Shown: positions 1-7,267, counted from the first letter of the stretch. The stretch is 13,470 nucleotides of DNA from JAYRWN01 sp041917975 (GCA_041917975.1 JAYRWN010000414.1:1-13470); one strand, 5' to 3'. A program made the numbers and translations. Notes: generated from the sequence alone by a model not told the origin.

Positions 1-144
1 AATTAAAAGCATCCTGAAGGGATGCCATCTTAAAGTATAATCCATGTAATAAATGTACGACCCCGACGGGGTCGAATGTTACGTCATATTGGTTATTGCT
101 ACAAATATATGAACCCTTGGGGTTCATTCATACATACATAGGTA
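1..144. repeat. Tandem repeat unit 1 (144 bp), intact three-hairpin copy
   Basis: First and best-preserved copy of a 144-bp unit that restarts at 145 and again, much decayed, at 289. It carries three compact inverted repeats: 9-14/20-25 (gcatcc, loop tgaag, ggatgc), 58-64/68-74 (cgacccc, loop gac, ggggtcg) and 109-116/120-127 (atgaaccc, loop ttg, gggttcat). All three stems are perfect. The window begins almost exactly at a unit boundary, so the array probably continues to the left. There is no convincing reading frame across it. It is likely a dispersed intergenic repeat of palindromic modules; I do not know a formal name for it. Confidence 0.85.
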
Positions 145-288
145 AATTAAAAGTATCCTGAAGGGATGCCATCTTAAAGGATAATCCATGTAATAAATGT
201 ACGACTACGACGGGGTCGAATGCTACGTTGTATTGGTCATTGCTATAAAGATTTGAACACTTAGGATCATTGGATGTGCACGCAGGTA
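145..288. repeat. Tandem repeat unit 2 (144 bp), partly decayed
   Basis: Second copy, collinear with unit 1 at an offset of exactly 144. Long stretches are nearly identical (for example 155-201 against 11-57). The first hairpin (153-158/164-169) keeps its stem with one G-T wobble. The second (202-208/212-218) has changes in its left arm that give one wobble and one mismatch. The third (around 254-270) has lost most of its pairing. Mutations therefore fall in single arms without compensating changes, which suggests the copy is no longer under selection for structure. Confidence 0.85.
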
Positions 289-321
289 GAATATAAAAAA
301 TCAAGAAGATTTGCCATCCTG
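289..321. repeat. Degenerate start of a third repeat unit
   Basis: At the expected offset of 288 from unit 1, after a ggta sequence that also precedes unit 2, there is an A-rich stretch followed by aagaagatttgccatcct. This aligns with the first 30 or so bases of the unit (tgaagggatgccatct). The first hairpin is destroyed, and the similarity fades before the dehydrogenase gene begins. Confidence 0.5.
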
Positions 322-384
322 GTTATATCAGTTTGTTTGCTCACGTCCTTTTAATATTATGTTATTTATTTCTTACTTTGAGGA

Positions 385-1191
385 ATGATGTTCAATGGTT
401 ATTTCGAGCAAAAAACAGTGTGGATCACGGGAGCCTCTTCTGGGATTGGGGCTGGATTGGTGAAGGCTTTGGCTAAAACAACCGCTTATTTGATTCTGTC
501 TTCCCGACGAAAAGAAGCCTTAGAACAAGTAGCAGCAGCTAATAGTCTTATGACTGATAATTATTTACTCATCCCATTAGATCTGGAAAATTATGAAGAC
601 CTGGGTCAAATAGCTAATAGTGTTTTGGCCCACGTCGCGAAAATAGATGTGCTGATTCATTGCGGAGGTGTGTCTCAACGCAGTTTGGCTGTGGAGACAT
701 CGGTGGAAGTGGATCGCAAGATTATGGCAGTGGATTACCTGGGTACCGTGGCGCTGACCAAAGGGGTGCTTCCGGCCATGCTTGAAGCCAAAAGCGGGCA
801 AATAGCGGTGGTCACCAGTATGATGGGCTTATTTAGTTCACCTAAACGTTCAGCGTATTGTGCCGCCAAACACGCTTTACATGGTTTTTTTGAGTCCTTG
901 CGCGCAGAAGTATATGAACAAGGTGTGCGCATCACTATGTTATGTCCCGGGTTTGTTCAGACAGATGTTTCCATTCATGCTTTAACTGGAAGCGGAGCTA
1001 CTTATGGCCGGATGGACCCTAAAACCGCGGACGGAGTGCCGGTAGATGTTTGTGCCCAAAAAATGTTAAAAGCGATCAGTAAACAACAACCGGAAGTGTA
1101 TATTGGTGGCTGGGAATTGCGGGGTGTTTATGTCAAGAGATTTTTTCCCGCCCTGTTTAGAAAATTAATCCGGAAAGCGCAAGTGCAATGA
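385..1191 (+). CDS. Short-chain dehydrogenase/reductase (classical SDR, DHRS7-like)
   Basis: This 268-residue NAD(P)-dependent oxidoreductase has the usual length of a classical SDR. The dinucleotide-binding TGASSGIG motif is at residues 15-22, an Arg-Arg pair (RRKE) follows the second strand and suggests NADP preference, and the catalytic Ser145, Tyr158 and Lys162 sit in SAYCAAK with the normal 13-residue Ser-Tyr spacing. CPGFVQTD follows at the substrate/cofactor loop. Two class motifs differ: the usual NNAG after strand 4 reads HCGG, and the Asn of the catalytic tetrad is Asp117 (MAVDYLGTVALTK). The C-terminus is hydrophobic and basic (VYVKRFFPALFRKLIRK), as in DHRS7-type members that associate with membranes. 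The start is ATG 385 or ATG 388; an AGGA at 381-384 lies very close to both. The substrate is unknown. It is 60 bp upstream of the glycosidase gene on the same strand, so co-transcription is possible but not shown. Confidence 0.93.
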   Translation: MMFNGYFEQKTVWITGASSGIGAGLVKALAKTTAYLILSSRRKEALEQVAAANSLMTDNYLLIPLDLENYEDLGQIANSVLAHVAKIDVLIHCGGVSQRSLAVETSVEVDRKIMAVDYLGTVALTKGVLPAMLEAKSGQIAVVTSMMGLFSSPKRSAYCAAKHALHGFFESLRAEVYEQGVRITMLCPGFVQTDVSIHALTGSGATYGRMDPKTADGVPVDVCAQKMLKAISKQQPEVYIGGWELRGVYVKRFFPALFRKLIRKAQVQ

Positions 1192-1251
1192 TTAAAGTTG
1201 AATTACTGTGAGGCAGGCAATTTTTTATTGAGTTGATAAGCTAAGAGGTAT

Positions 1252-3219
1252 ATGAAAAAGATGTTGGTTGCAATTTGGTTGATTTCTGTAGTTCCTGTTT
1301 GGGCTCAAGTGACCACTTGTCATATTCTGGAGCATTATTATCATCTCAATAAATTACCGGAATATCAGGCCGGTACTTTTTGCCATCAAGTGTCCTCATA
1401 CGATACCACGGGAGGAAATGATGATGGATTCAGTGGCCGGTATTCCCACCTGCGACGTAATGCAGACAGTACGCTGGTGATCTTTGATCAAGAAGGTCCA
1501 GCCGTAATAGAACGGATATGGACGCCGACCCCATCTGATGATAGCTTGGCTTTTTATGTGGATGATAAATTAGCCCTGAAGATTTGTTTCCGCGATTTAT
1601 TTTCCGGGAAAGTAATGCCTTTTGTTTTGCCGCTGTGTGGAAATCAGCTCGGTGGGTATTATTGTTATTGGCCTATTTTATTTCAGAAAAATTGTAAAAT
1701 AGTTTATCTGGGCAAACGGATACAATTCATTCAAATTCAATATCGAAAGTATCCGGCTAAGACCATGGTCAATTCATTTAATTCGCTTACAAGTGCCCAG
1801 GACTTAGCGTGTTTTAGGCAACTTAAATCCCTTTGGGCTAAGCCGGATTACACTGTTGAGGATTTTTATACGTCGAGCACACCCGTGAGTACTTCCCAAA
1901 AAACGATCCTCTTGCCGGCCGGAGTGAGTGTGGAAGCTTTTCAGCTTAACCAGGGAGGGCGTATCCTGGGATTGGAAATCCTACCGGCAGAGGTATTCGG
2001 CGGTTGGTCCAAAGATATAGATCTGAAAATAACCTGGGATGAAGAACCAGTGCCGGCTATTTATGCCCCGGTCGCTGATTTTTTTGGTTATGCTTTTGGT
2101 CGGCCGTCCATGCAAAGTCTGATTATTGGTTCAAAGAATGGTAAAAATTATTGTTATTTTCCCATGCCCTATGATCGAAAGGCGCGGATAGAATTGATAA
2201 ATCGACAAGATTCAACTAAAAATAACATTCCATTGACCATCTCGGTCAAAATCACTTATCAACTGATACCCCGAAAACCTGCTGAGGAAGGAAAATTTTA
2301 TGCGTATTATCATCACCGTCAACACCCAGCTCATGATGGTCACCATACCCTGGCAGAAGCCTTTGGCCATGGGCATTATGTCGGTACAGTATTGTTAACC
2401 CAGGGCCTCAAAGCCGGAATGACGACTTTTTTTGAAGGGGACGACAGTACAAATATAGACGGACAGCCACGGCATCACGGGACAGGATCGGAGGACTATT
2501 TTAACGGCGGCTGGTATGCCTTGATGGACCGCTGGGATGCGGCGATGAGCCTGCCCCTGCATGGGGCATTAGACTATGCACTGCCATTTGGTCGCACTGG
2601 TGGTTACCGGTTGTTTATGGCCGACAAGTTGAGTTTTGACCAGTACCTGTATCATGGCATCGAACATGGACCGGTGGCCAATGAAATTCCGGCAATTTAT
2701 ACCTCCTTAGGGTATTTGTACGCCGGTCAACCTGCGCTAAGTCCGAGCCAGCCTGCTTTGGTGGATACTAAAGTTTATCATCCGGACACGTTGACCCTTT
2801 ACCCTCAATTAATGAATTTTGGTATCCAGGGAGGGTTGGATGTGGCCACGTCCTGGGCTTACCCCACCGGCGGGGAAACCTATGATTATCAGGCTAACGA
2901 TAATACCGGCTTACGCATATCTCTGCAGGAGATTCCCGTCGGGAAGTACCAGGTCTTTCTGGACTATGTGACAGATCCCAACGGCTGTGTCTTTTCGCTC
3001 TGGCAAAGGCAGACACAACTTACGGATTGGATTAACGGTTATCAGGAAGTAAAAACCAGAAAACAACTTGCGTATTTGACCGATGTTGAAATTTCAAATT
3101 TAGTTAAAACGATTACGTTTCATTTTAGAAGTAGCCCGGGCCATGATAAGTTTATCCTCAATCGGTTGATCTTGGTTAAGATTCCGGACCAAATTGATGG
3201 TGAGCAAAAGAAAAATTGA
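1252..3219 (+). CDS. Secreted DUF2961 / glycoside hydrolase family 172-type enzyme
   Basis: A 655-residue protein with an N-terminal signal peptide (MKKMLVAIWLISVVPVWAQ), so periplasmic or surface-exposed. The body matches the DUF2961 family, now GH172. Its members include alpha-D-fructofuranosidase/difructose-anhydride enzymes and arabinofuranosidases acting on D-arabinan. Residues 44-60 (SYDTTGGNDDGFSGRY) match the start of the domain, followed by GPAVIERIWTPTP. The core active-site block is FFEGDDSTNIDG then GTGSEDYFNGGWY. Glu395 and Glu414 in this block are spaced like the catalytic pair described for GH172 and are my candidates for nucleophile and acid/base. The tail (from about residue 530) is beta-rich and may be an accessory sandwich domain. 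The stop codon overlaps the start of the transporter gene, which argues for translational coupling. The specific sugar cannot be told from sequence. Confidence 0.9.
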   Translation: MKKMLVAIWLISVVPVWAQVTTCHILEHYYHLNKLPEYQAGTFCHQVSSYDTTGGNDDGFSGRYSHLRRNADSTLVIFDQEGPAVIERIWTPTPSDDSLAFYVDDKLALKICFRDLFSGKVMPFVLPLCGNQLGGYYCYWPILFQKNCKIVYLGKRIQFIQIQYRKYPAKTMVNSFNSLTSAQDLACFRQLKSLWAKPDYTVEDFYTSSTPVSTSQKTILLPAGVSVEAFQLNQGGRILGLEILPAEVFGGWSKDIDLKITWDEEPVPAIYAPVADFFGYAFGRPSMQSLIIGSKNGKNYCYFPMPYDRKARIELINRQDSTKNNIPLTISVKITYQLIPRKPAEEGKFYAYYHHRQHPAHDGHHTLAEAFGHGHYVGTVLLTQGLKAGMTTFFEGDDSTNIDGQPRHHGTGSEDYFNGGWYALMDRWDAAMSLPLHGALDYALPFGRTGGYRLFMADKLSFDQYLYHGIEHGPVANEIPAIYTSLGYLYAGQPALSPSQPALVDTKVYHPDTLTLYPQLMNFGIQGGLDVATSWAYPTGGETYDYQANDNTGLRISLQEIPVGKYQVFLDYVTDPNGCVFSLWQRQTQLTDWINGYQEVKTRKQLAYLTDVEISNLVKTITFHFRSSPGHDKFILNRLILVKIPDQIDGEQKKN

Positions 3220-4400
3220 TGGATAGTTTGACGCCCAAATGGATTTTACCGGTCATAGTTTTTGCCCAATTTGCCGGCACTTCTTTATGGTTTGCCGGAA
3301 ATGCCATTTTACCTGAATTAAAAATAAATCTGCTGCTTAGTCAATATGCGGTCAGCCTGGTCACCACAGCGGTTATGTTAGGCTTTATAACCGGGACATT
3401 GATTTTTGCTATTTTAGGATTAGCCGACCGTTATTCTCCAGTACGCCTTTTTTTTATTTCAACTATTTTGGGTGCATTTACCAATCTGATGATCATTTGG
3501 TGGGCTGATGGCCCCAACAGTTTATTCACATTAAGATTTTGCACAGGTATATTTCTGGCTGGGATATATCCGGTAGGTATGAAAATAGCAGCGGATTGGT
3601 TTGACAAATCCCTGGGTAAAGCCATGGGTTTTTTATTAGGGGCCCTGGTCTTGGGCACTGCATTTCCCCATCTATTGAAGAACCGTGATTATGCTCTACC
3701 CTGGGAATTGGTTTTAGTTTGCACTTCGTTATTTGCCGTCTCGGGAGGCATTGCCCTAATCTGGTTTGTCGGAGACGGACCACATCGCCATAAATCAACG
3801 AAGTTTGACTGGCGCAATATATTGGTTATTTTTACCACCGATCGATTGCGTTGGGCGTCAGGGGGTTATTTTGGACACATGTGGGAATTGTATACGTTCT
3901 GGGGTTTCCTCCCATTCATCTTACAGTCGTATGCGGATAAACATCACGTGGCCATGAACGTGCCCTTGTGGAGTTTTATTATTATTGGTGCTGGCAGCCT
4001 GGGATGCATTATCGGAGGGCACCTGTCCATTATATGGGGTAACGCTAAAGTGGCCGTCGTGGCTTTATTTATTTCCGGCTGCTGCGGCCTTCTATCACCC
4101 TGGAGCTTTGATTGGCCGGAGCAGGTATTTTTAGCTATAATTTTATTATGGGGTCTGACTGTTATCCCCGATTCGCCGCAATATTCTACGCTGGTGGCGC
4201 AATTTGCTCCTCCTGCCTTAAAAGGCACTGTTTTAACTATTTATAATGCTGTTGGTTTTGGAATCAGCACCATCAGTTTGATTGTTATCGACCGGATCTT
4301 ACCTTTAACTAATTTAGGCGGAACCTCCACTTTTATTTGGTTGAGTCTCGGGGCCTTGACGGGATTACCTCCGATGATCAGGTTGATCCGGAACCTTTAA
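3219..4400 (+). CDS. Major facilitator superfamily transporter, 12 TM
   Basis: This 393-residue inner-membrane protein has twelve hydrophobic segments in two halves of six. The halves are joined by a basic cytosolic loop around residues 185-200 (GDGPHRHKSTKFDW). LADRYSPVR between TM2 and TM3 corresponds to the MFS signature loop. The subfamily opening (FAGTSLWFAGNAILPEL) is common in bacterial MFS proteins of unassigned substrate. I choose ATG 3219, which shares its A with the TGA stop of the glycosidase gene (tgatg). The codon before it, TTG 3216, could also initiate but is less likely. The tight coupling suggests import of the sugar released by the upstream enzyme, or export of a related product. 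That role is inference from context only. Confidence 0.9.
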   Translation: MDSLTPKWILPVIVFAQFAGTSLWFAGNAILPELKINLLLSQYAVSLVTTAVMLGFITGTLIFAILGLADRYSPVRLFFISTILGAFTNLMIIWWADGPNSLFTLRFCTGIFLAGIYPVGMKIAADWFDKSLGKAMGFLLGALVLGTAFPHLLKNRDYALPWELVLVCTSLFAVSGGIALIWFVGDGPHRHKSTKFDWRNILVIFTTDRLRWASGGYFGHMWELYTFWGFLPFILQSYADKHHVAMNVPLWSFIIIGAGSLGCIIGGHLSIIWGNAKVAVVALFISGCCGLLSPWSFDWPEQVFLAIILLWGLTVIPDSPQYSTLVAQFAPPALKGTVLTIYNAVGFGISTISLIVIDRILPLTNLGGTSTFIWLSLGALTGLPPMIRLIRNL

Positions 4401-4403
4401 GAA

Positions 4404-4420
4404 GATTTATTTAATAAATC
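4404..4420. terminator. AT-rich hairpin between convergent genes, possible weak terminator
   Basis: A perfect 7-bp inverted repeat (gatttat, loop tta, ataaatc) lies four bases after the transporter stop, and the stop codon of the DUF1569 gene on the opposite strand is 25 bases further on. It is placed like a bidirectional terminator between convergent genes. The stem has only two G-C pairs and there is no clean T-run, so function is doubtful. Confidence 0.3.
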
Positions 4421-4444
4421 ATTTAAATCCTATGGAGGTCATTT

Positions 4445-4900
4445 TTAATGTCCAAATTGTTTCAGGTGATGATCCATATGTCGCCAATATAATCTTCCCA
4501 ATTGTTTTAATGATAATTGGCCAAATACCGGGCTGGGCGGTATTGATTTCTGGGGATTGAGATTCACAAACCGGTGAATCAATAAGATCAGTTGTTGCCG
4601 GTCATGATCAATGGATACGGGGTTTGTCATGCCGGTTGGCGGTAAATATTCTTTAGCAGTGAAAGCGCTTTTTGGCCAGGGTAAAACTGTTGCCACCAGG
4701 TGCCCCAGGAATGAACTGTACAAGGGTGACTTAACCTGCGTCGCTTTTTTTTCGCCTAAATGTACTCTGAAGGGGTCAGCCATATGCGGAAACACCTGCT
4801 CAACAGTCATTTTACCCCAGCGCCTATTGCTTTTGGAACCAAGAACATTTAATCTGCTAATAATTGCATCACGATCAGCTGAAATTAATAAGTTTTTCAT
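4445..4900 (-). CDS. DUF1569 family protein (DinB-like four-helix fold)
   Basis: A 151-residue protein resembling DUF1569, a branch of the DinB/YfiT-like superfamily of four-helix bundles, which often bind a metal through histidines. The C-terminal block SPVFGQLSLKQLGRLYWRHMDHHLKQFGH is the clearest family signature (a FGxLs..qWgrl..kHldHHl.QFG pattern). Candidate metal ligands are His39 in VEQVFPHMADPFRVHLG and His141, His144 or His145 near the end. The frame stays open upstream to 5053, but the extra residues overlap the 3' end of the regulator gene and look unrelated, so I place the start at ATG 4900 (MKNLLISADRDAI). This leaves 37 bp to the regulator stop. Its role is unknown; DinB-like relatives include thiol-dependent and stress-linked enzymes. 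Confidence 0.8.
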   Translation of the reverse strand: MKNLLISADRDAIISRLNVLGSKSNRRWGKMTVEQVFPHMADPFRVHLGEKKATQVKSPLYSSFLGHLVATVLPWPKSAFTAKEYLPPTGMTNPVSIDHDRQQLILLIHRFVNLNPQKSIPPSPVFGQLSLKQLGRLYWRHMDHHLKQFGH

Positions 4901-4937
4901 AAAATTTTTATTGCCAAAGGTATTTTTGCTGGAGTTG

Positions 4938-5906
4938 CTAAGTGTAACCTGTAAGGGAATTCCGGTGTGCCGGGAAGGAATATGTTTTGTACTCAGAAGG
5001 TAAAATTTGATAATGTTGTTTAAATGCCCGGGTAAACGCGGAGTGGTTTTCAAAGCCGATAGCCAAAGCTATTTCGTTTACGTGCATGGATGTATCTAAC
5101 AATAGTTTGGCGGCTAATTCCATTTTCTGTTTTGATATCCAATGATAAACCGGAAGACCGAAACTATTTTTAAATTCTTTTTTTAAGGTAAATACATTCG
5201 TTCCGACCTGTTTGGCCAATTGTTGCAGGCTGGGTGGATTTACAATATTTTTCTGCAAAAATTCTTTGGCCTCCAACATCTTTTCTGCATGCCGTTTTTT
5301 AATTTTTTCTGCAACAGGAGTTTCAATACCCGGATTATTCAGTGAATCAAAGACCAAAGCGAGAATTTCCAGCATCTTGCTTTCTAAGTATAATGGCATG
5401 GTAGAAAGAGAATTGGCTGGAAGCATGATCTGCTTTATACTGGACAATAGTTGGGGAGACCAGGGATGGTTTTTGAAATAACATAGTTTGGGCTGTTCTA
5501 TACATTTTACATAATTTCCTGGTAAATGGTGCAAATAATCCTGCATGATCTGTCTGAAAGAGTCCATGGGCAGACTGACCGTTAACGATTGGATTTCAAA
5601 ATAACTTTCTGACTCAATCGTTAACTTTTCAGCAGGAAGGATCAAGGTGTGGTGATCATCAGCATTTCCCCGGGCAGGAAGGTAATTACCGGTTAGCTTA
5701 AACTGTTGAGATCCATTAAGACAAAAGTTAAAAGCCGCCTGTTGTTGATCTATGATTCTATCCTGTTGCAAATGAATCCCGGTTTGCGCATAGGCTTTGG
5801 TGAATACCAATTGTTTGTGATCCTGGTCCCATGTATAAATCTGATGTTGCAAAAAAAGTCCGGGGGAGTTAATTTCTGTGTTACCATTTAAAAATAAATC
5901 TTGCAT
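4938..5906 (-). CDS. AraC-family transcriptional regulator
   Basis: A 322-residue regulator. The C-terminal AraC DNA-binding domain (about residues 208-308) has both helix-turn-helix units: PSLQQLAKQVGTNVFTLKKEFK, then HVNEIALAIGFENHSAFTRAFKQHYQILPSEYK, which contains the family hallmark GFENHSAFTRAFK. The N-terminal 200 residues are a beta-rich sensor-like region of the type found in Bacteroidota AraC proteins; I cannot name its ligand. The start is ATG 5904-5906 (minus strand), preceded by an unusually clear ribosome-binding site. The DUF1569 gene follows 37 bp later on the same strand and is probably co-transcribed. The 170-bp gap to the divergent DUF2911 gene is a natural place for its operator. 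Confidence 0.9.
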   Translation of the reverse strand: MQDLFLNGNTEINSPGLFLQHQIYTWDQDHKQLVFTKAYAQTGIHLQQDRIIDQQQAAFNFCLNGSQQFKLTGNYLPARGNADDHHTLILPAEKLTIESESYFEIQSLTVSLPMDSFRQIMQDYLHHLPGNYVKCIEQPKLCYFKNHPWSPQLLSSIKQIMLPANSLSTMPLYLESKMLEILALVFDSLNNPGIETPVAEKIKKRHAEKMLEAKEFLQKNIVNPPSLQQLAKQVGTNVFTLKKEFKNSFGLPVYHWISKQKMELAAKLLLDTSMHVNEIALAIGFENHSAFTRAFKQHYQILPSEYKTYSFPAHRNSLTGYT

Positions 5907-5911
5907 ACCAC

Positions 5912-5917
5912 TCCTTT
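5912..5917 (-). promoter_or_regulatory. Ribosome-binding site of the AraC-type gene (aggagt on the minus strand)
   Basis: On the minus strand the sequence aaaaaggagtggtATG places an AGGAGT five to six bases before the start at 5906. This supports the chosen start. It stands out because the other genes in the window have weak or no such sites. Confidence 0.6.
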
Positions 5918-6004
5918 TTATTTATTCAATTTACGAAAGATTATCTGTACAGGATTTGAATGGATGGTGGAAATGACAAAAAAATAGTAAAAAGTCGCCA
6001 TGTG

Positions 6005-6027
6005 AGGAACTTCCACACATCGTTCCT
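6005..6027. promoter_or_regulatory. Inverted repeat in the divergent AraC / DUF2911 intergenic region
   Basis: aggaac (6005-6010) and gttcct (6022-6027) form a 6-bp inverted repeat with an 11-base centre, nested with a smaller palindrome ggaa-c-ttcc at 6006-6014. It lies about 100 bp from the regulator start and 50 bp from the DUF2911 start. That makes it a candidate operator for the divergent pair. AraC proteins often bind direct rather than inverted sites, so the assignment is tentative. Confidence 0.25.
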
Positions 6028-6076
6028 GAGGGTCAAAACGTTCTTTTATTTTCTGACCTGATTAAAATATGATGAT

Positions 6077-7198
6077 ATGCAAATGGCTAAACACGGGATG
6101 CTCTTTTTAGGGCTTTGTTTTTTCTTTTCACCACTTTCTGCCCAATTAATATCCATTCCCAATCCGACCAATCCATCCTGTATGGCCGGACGTCAGGTGG
6201 GGGTGACGAACATCGAGGTGCGCTGGAATGCCCCTGGGGTAAAAGGCCGCGAAGGCCAGATTTGGGGTAGCCCGGTGGCACCCTATGGTTTTAATGTATT
6301 GGGGTTCGGTTCGAACATGGCTTCACCCTGGCGGGCAGGTGCTGATGAATGCACCACGATATCTTTTTCCACCGATGTATTGGTACAGGGGAAAAAATTA
6401 GCAGCCGGGAAATATGCTTTATTTATGGCTCTGTACCCGGATTCGGTAATTTTGATCTTCAATAAAAATCACACGGCCTGGGGCAGTTATTTTTATGACG
6501 TGGCCCAGGATGTCCTGCGGGTCACTACGTCGCTCCAGAAAAATTTAACAGACAGTCAGGAACTCCTGGACTATGCTTTCACTGAACAAACCGACCGGTC
6601 GGTGGTACTCCAGCTGCGGTGGGAGCGCTGGAAGATACCTATGCTTATCGAGGTAGATTTAAAAACGACCACCTTGGCTTCTATCCGGGCACAAATGAGC
6701 GGAGCAATGGGATTTGATCCGCCCAGCTTGCAAGCGGCAGCCCAGTGGTGTCTGGCTAATGAGGTGAACCTTGATGAAGCCTATAACTGGATCAATTCTG
6801 CGTCCGATCCCAATTTAGGCGGGTTACAAACTTTTCCGGTATTATCCACCAAAGCAGGCCTGTTGCGTAAAATGGGCCGGGCCGGAGAAGCGGATGCCGC
6901 CATGAAAGCAGCGGTGGCTAGTGCCAAAGTGCTGGAGTTACACGCTTATGGCCGCCAGCTGATCAGTGAAAAAAAATATCAGGAGGCGTTGGATATTTTT
7001 AAATTAAACCAGCAAAAACATGGCGACGCCTGGCCGGTGCATGTCGGTTTGATGCGTGGCTATTCCGGAGTAGGAGACCTTACCACGGCGTTAAAACATG
7101 CCAAAATAGCCCTCTCTCAGGCCCCGGATGCCGTAAACAAAGGCAGCCTGCAAAATTTTGTTAAAGTGTTAGAAAGTGGGAAAGCGATTGCACAGTAA
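6077..7198 (+). CDS. Secreted DUF2911 protein with helical (TPR-like) C-terminal half
   Basis: This 373-residue protein has a signal peptide ending near residue 23 (LFLGLCFFFSPLSAQ), so it is periplasmic or surface-located. Residues about 30-190 match the DUF2911 domain common in Bacteroidota: VEVRW-like VTNIEVRWNAPGVKGREGQIWG, then LAAGKYALFMALYPDSVILIFNKNHTAWGSYFYDVAQDVLRV and a closing LRWERWKIPMLIEVDL. The second half (about 200-370) is alpha-helical with alternating small and large residues, including AYGRQLISEKKYQEALDIFKLNQQKHGDAWPVHVGLMRGYSGVGDLTTALKHAKIAL read as paired helices of TPR type. The biochemical role of DUF2911 is not established. ATG 6077, 6083 and 6098 are all possible starts; the signal peptide works with any. 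It is divergent from the AraC-type gene. Confidence 0.88.
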   Translation: MQMAKHGMLFLGLCFFFSPLSAQLISIPNPTNPSCMAGRQVGVTNIEVRWNAPGVKGREGQIWGSPVAPYGFNVLGFGSNMASPWRAGADECTTISFSTDVLVQGKKLAAGKYALFMALYPDSVILIFNKNHTAWGSYFYDVAQDVLRVTTSLQKNLTDSQELLDYAFTEQTDRSVVLQLRWERWKIPMLIEVDLKTTTLASIRAQMSGAMGFDPPSLQAAAQWCLANEVNLDEAYNWINSASDPNLGGLQTFPVLSTKAGLLRKMGRAGEADAAMKAAVASAKVLELHAYGRQLISEKKYQEALDIFKLNQQKHGDAWPVHVGLMRGYSGVGDLTTALKHAKIALSQAPDAVNKGSLQNFVKVLESGKAIAQ

Positions 7199-7212
7199 AT
7201 TGTGAGGATTCT

Positions 7213-7236
7213 CTGTCAGCCTTGTTATTCTGACAG
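7213..7236. terminator. Perfect 7-bp hairpin after the DUF2911 gene
   Basis: ctgtcag and ctgacag flank a 10-base centre, 14 bases after the DUF2911 stop. The position suits a transcript 3'-end structure, but it is followed by atgggc rather than a T-run, so it is not a classical intrinsic terminator. Confidence 0.35.
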
Positions 7237-7248
7237 ATGGGCAGATTT

Positions 7249-7267
7249 ACATTATCCGCGATAATGT
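7249..7267. other. Perfect 8-bp hairpin acattatc-cgc-gataatgt
   Basis: A second short inverted repeat, with a 3-base loop, 12 bases after the previous one. The symmetric sequence could be a protein-binding site or a structured transcript end. No T-tract follows. Confidence 0.3.

Noticed and set aside
1..321. CRISPR array
   Set aside because: The repeat period is 144 bp with near-identical sequence throughout and no short repeats separated by unique spacers; there are no cas genes.
373..380. ttactttg as a -7 promoter box for the dehydrogenase gene
   Set aside because: One mismatch to TAnnTTTG and only four bases from the start codon, too close for a normal promoter.
577..935. Two minus-strand frames inside the dehydrogenase gene
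   Set aside because: They mirror the codons of a clear SDR gene and show no family features of their own.
3431..4228. Several frames on both strands inside the transporter gene
   Set aside because: All lie within the strongly supported 12-TM coding region; their translations show no domain and low complexity.
4611..5003. 130-codon plus-strand frame opposite the DUF1569 gene
   Set aside because: It spans the end of one recognised gene and the gap to another, and has no motif. The minus-strand reading has the DUF1569 signature.
4901..5053. Upstream extension of the DUF1569 protein
   Set aside because: The additional residues overlap the regulator's 3' end in another frame and do not belong to the family; ATG 4900 gives a normal length.
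5212..5891. Two plus-strand frames opposite the AraC-type gene
   Set aside because: They are shadows of the regulator coding strand without recognisable features.
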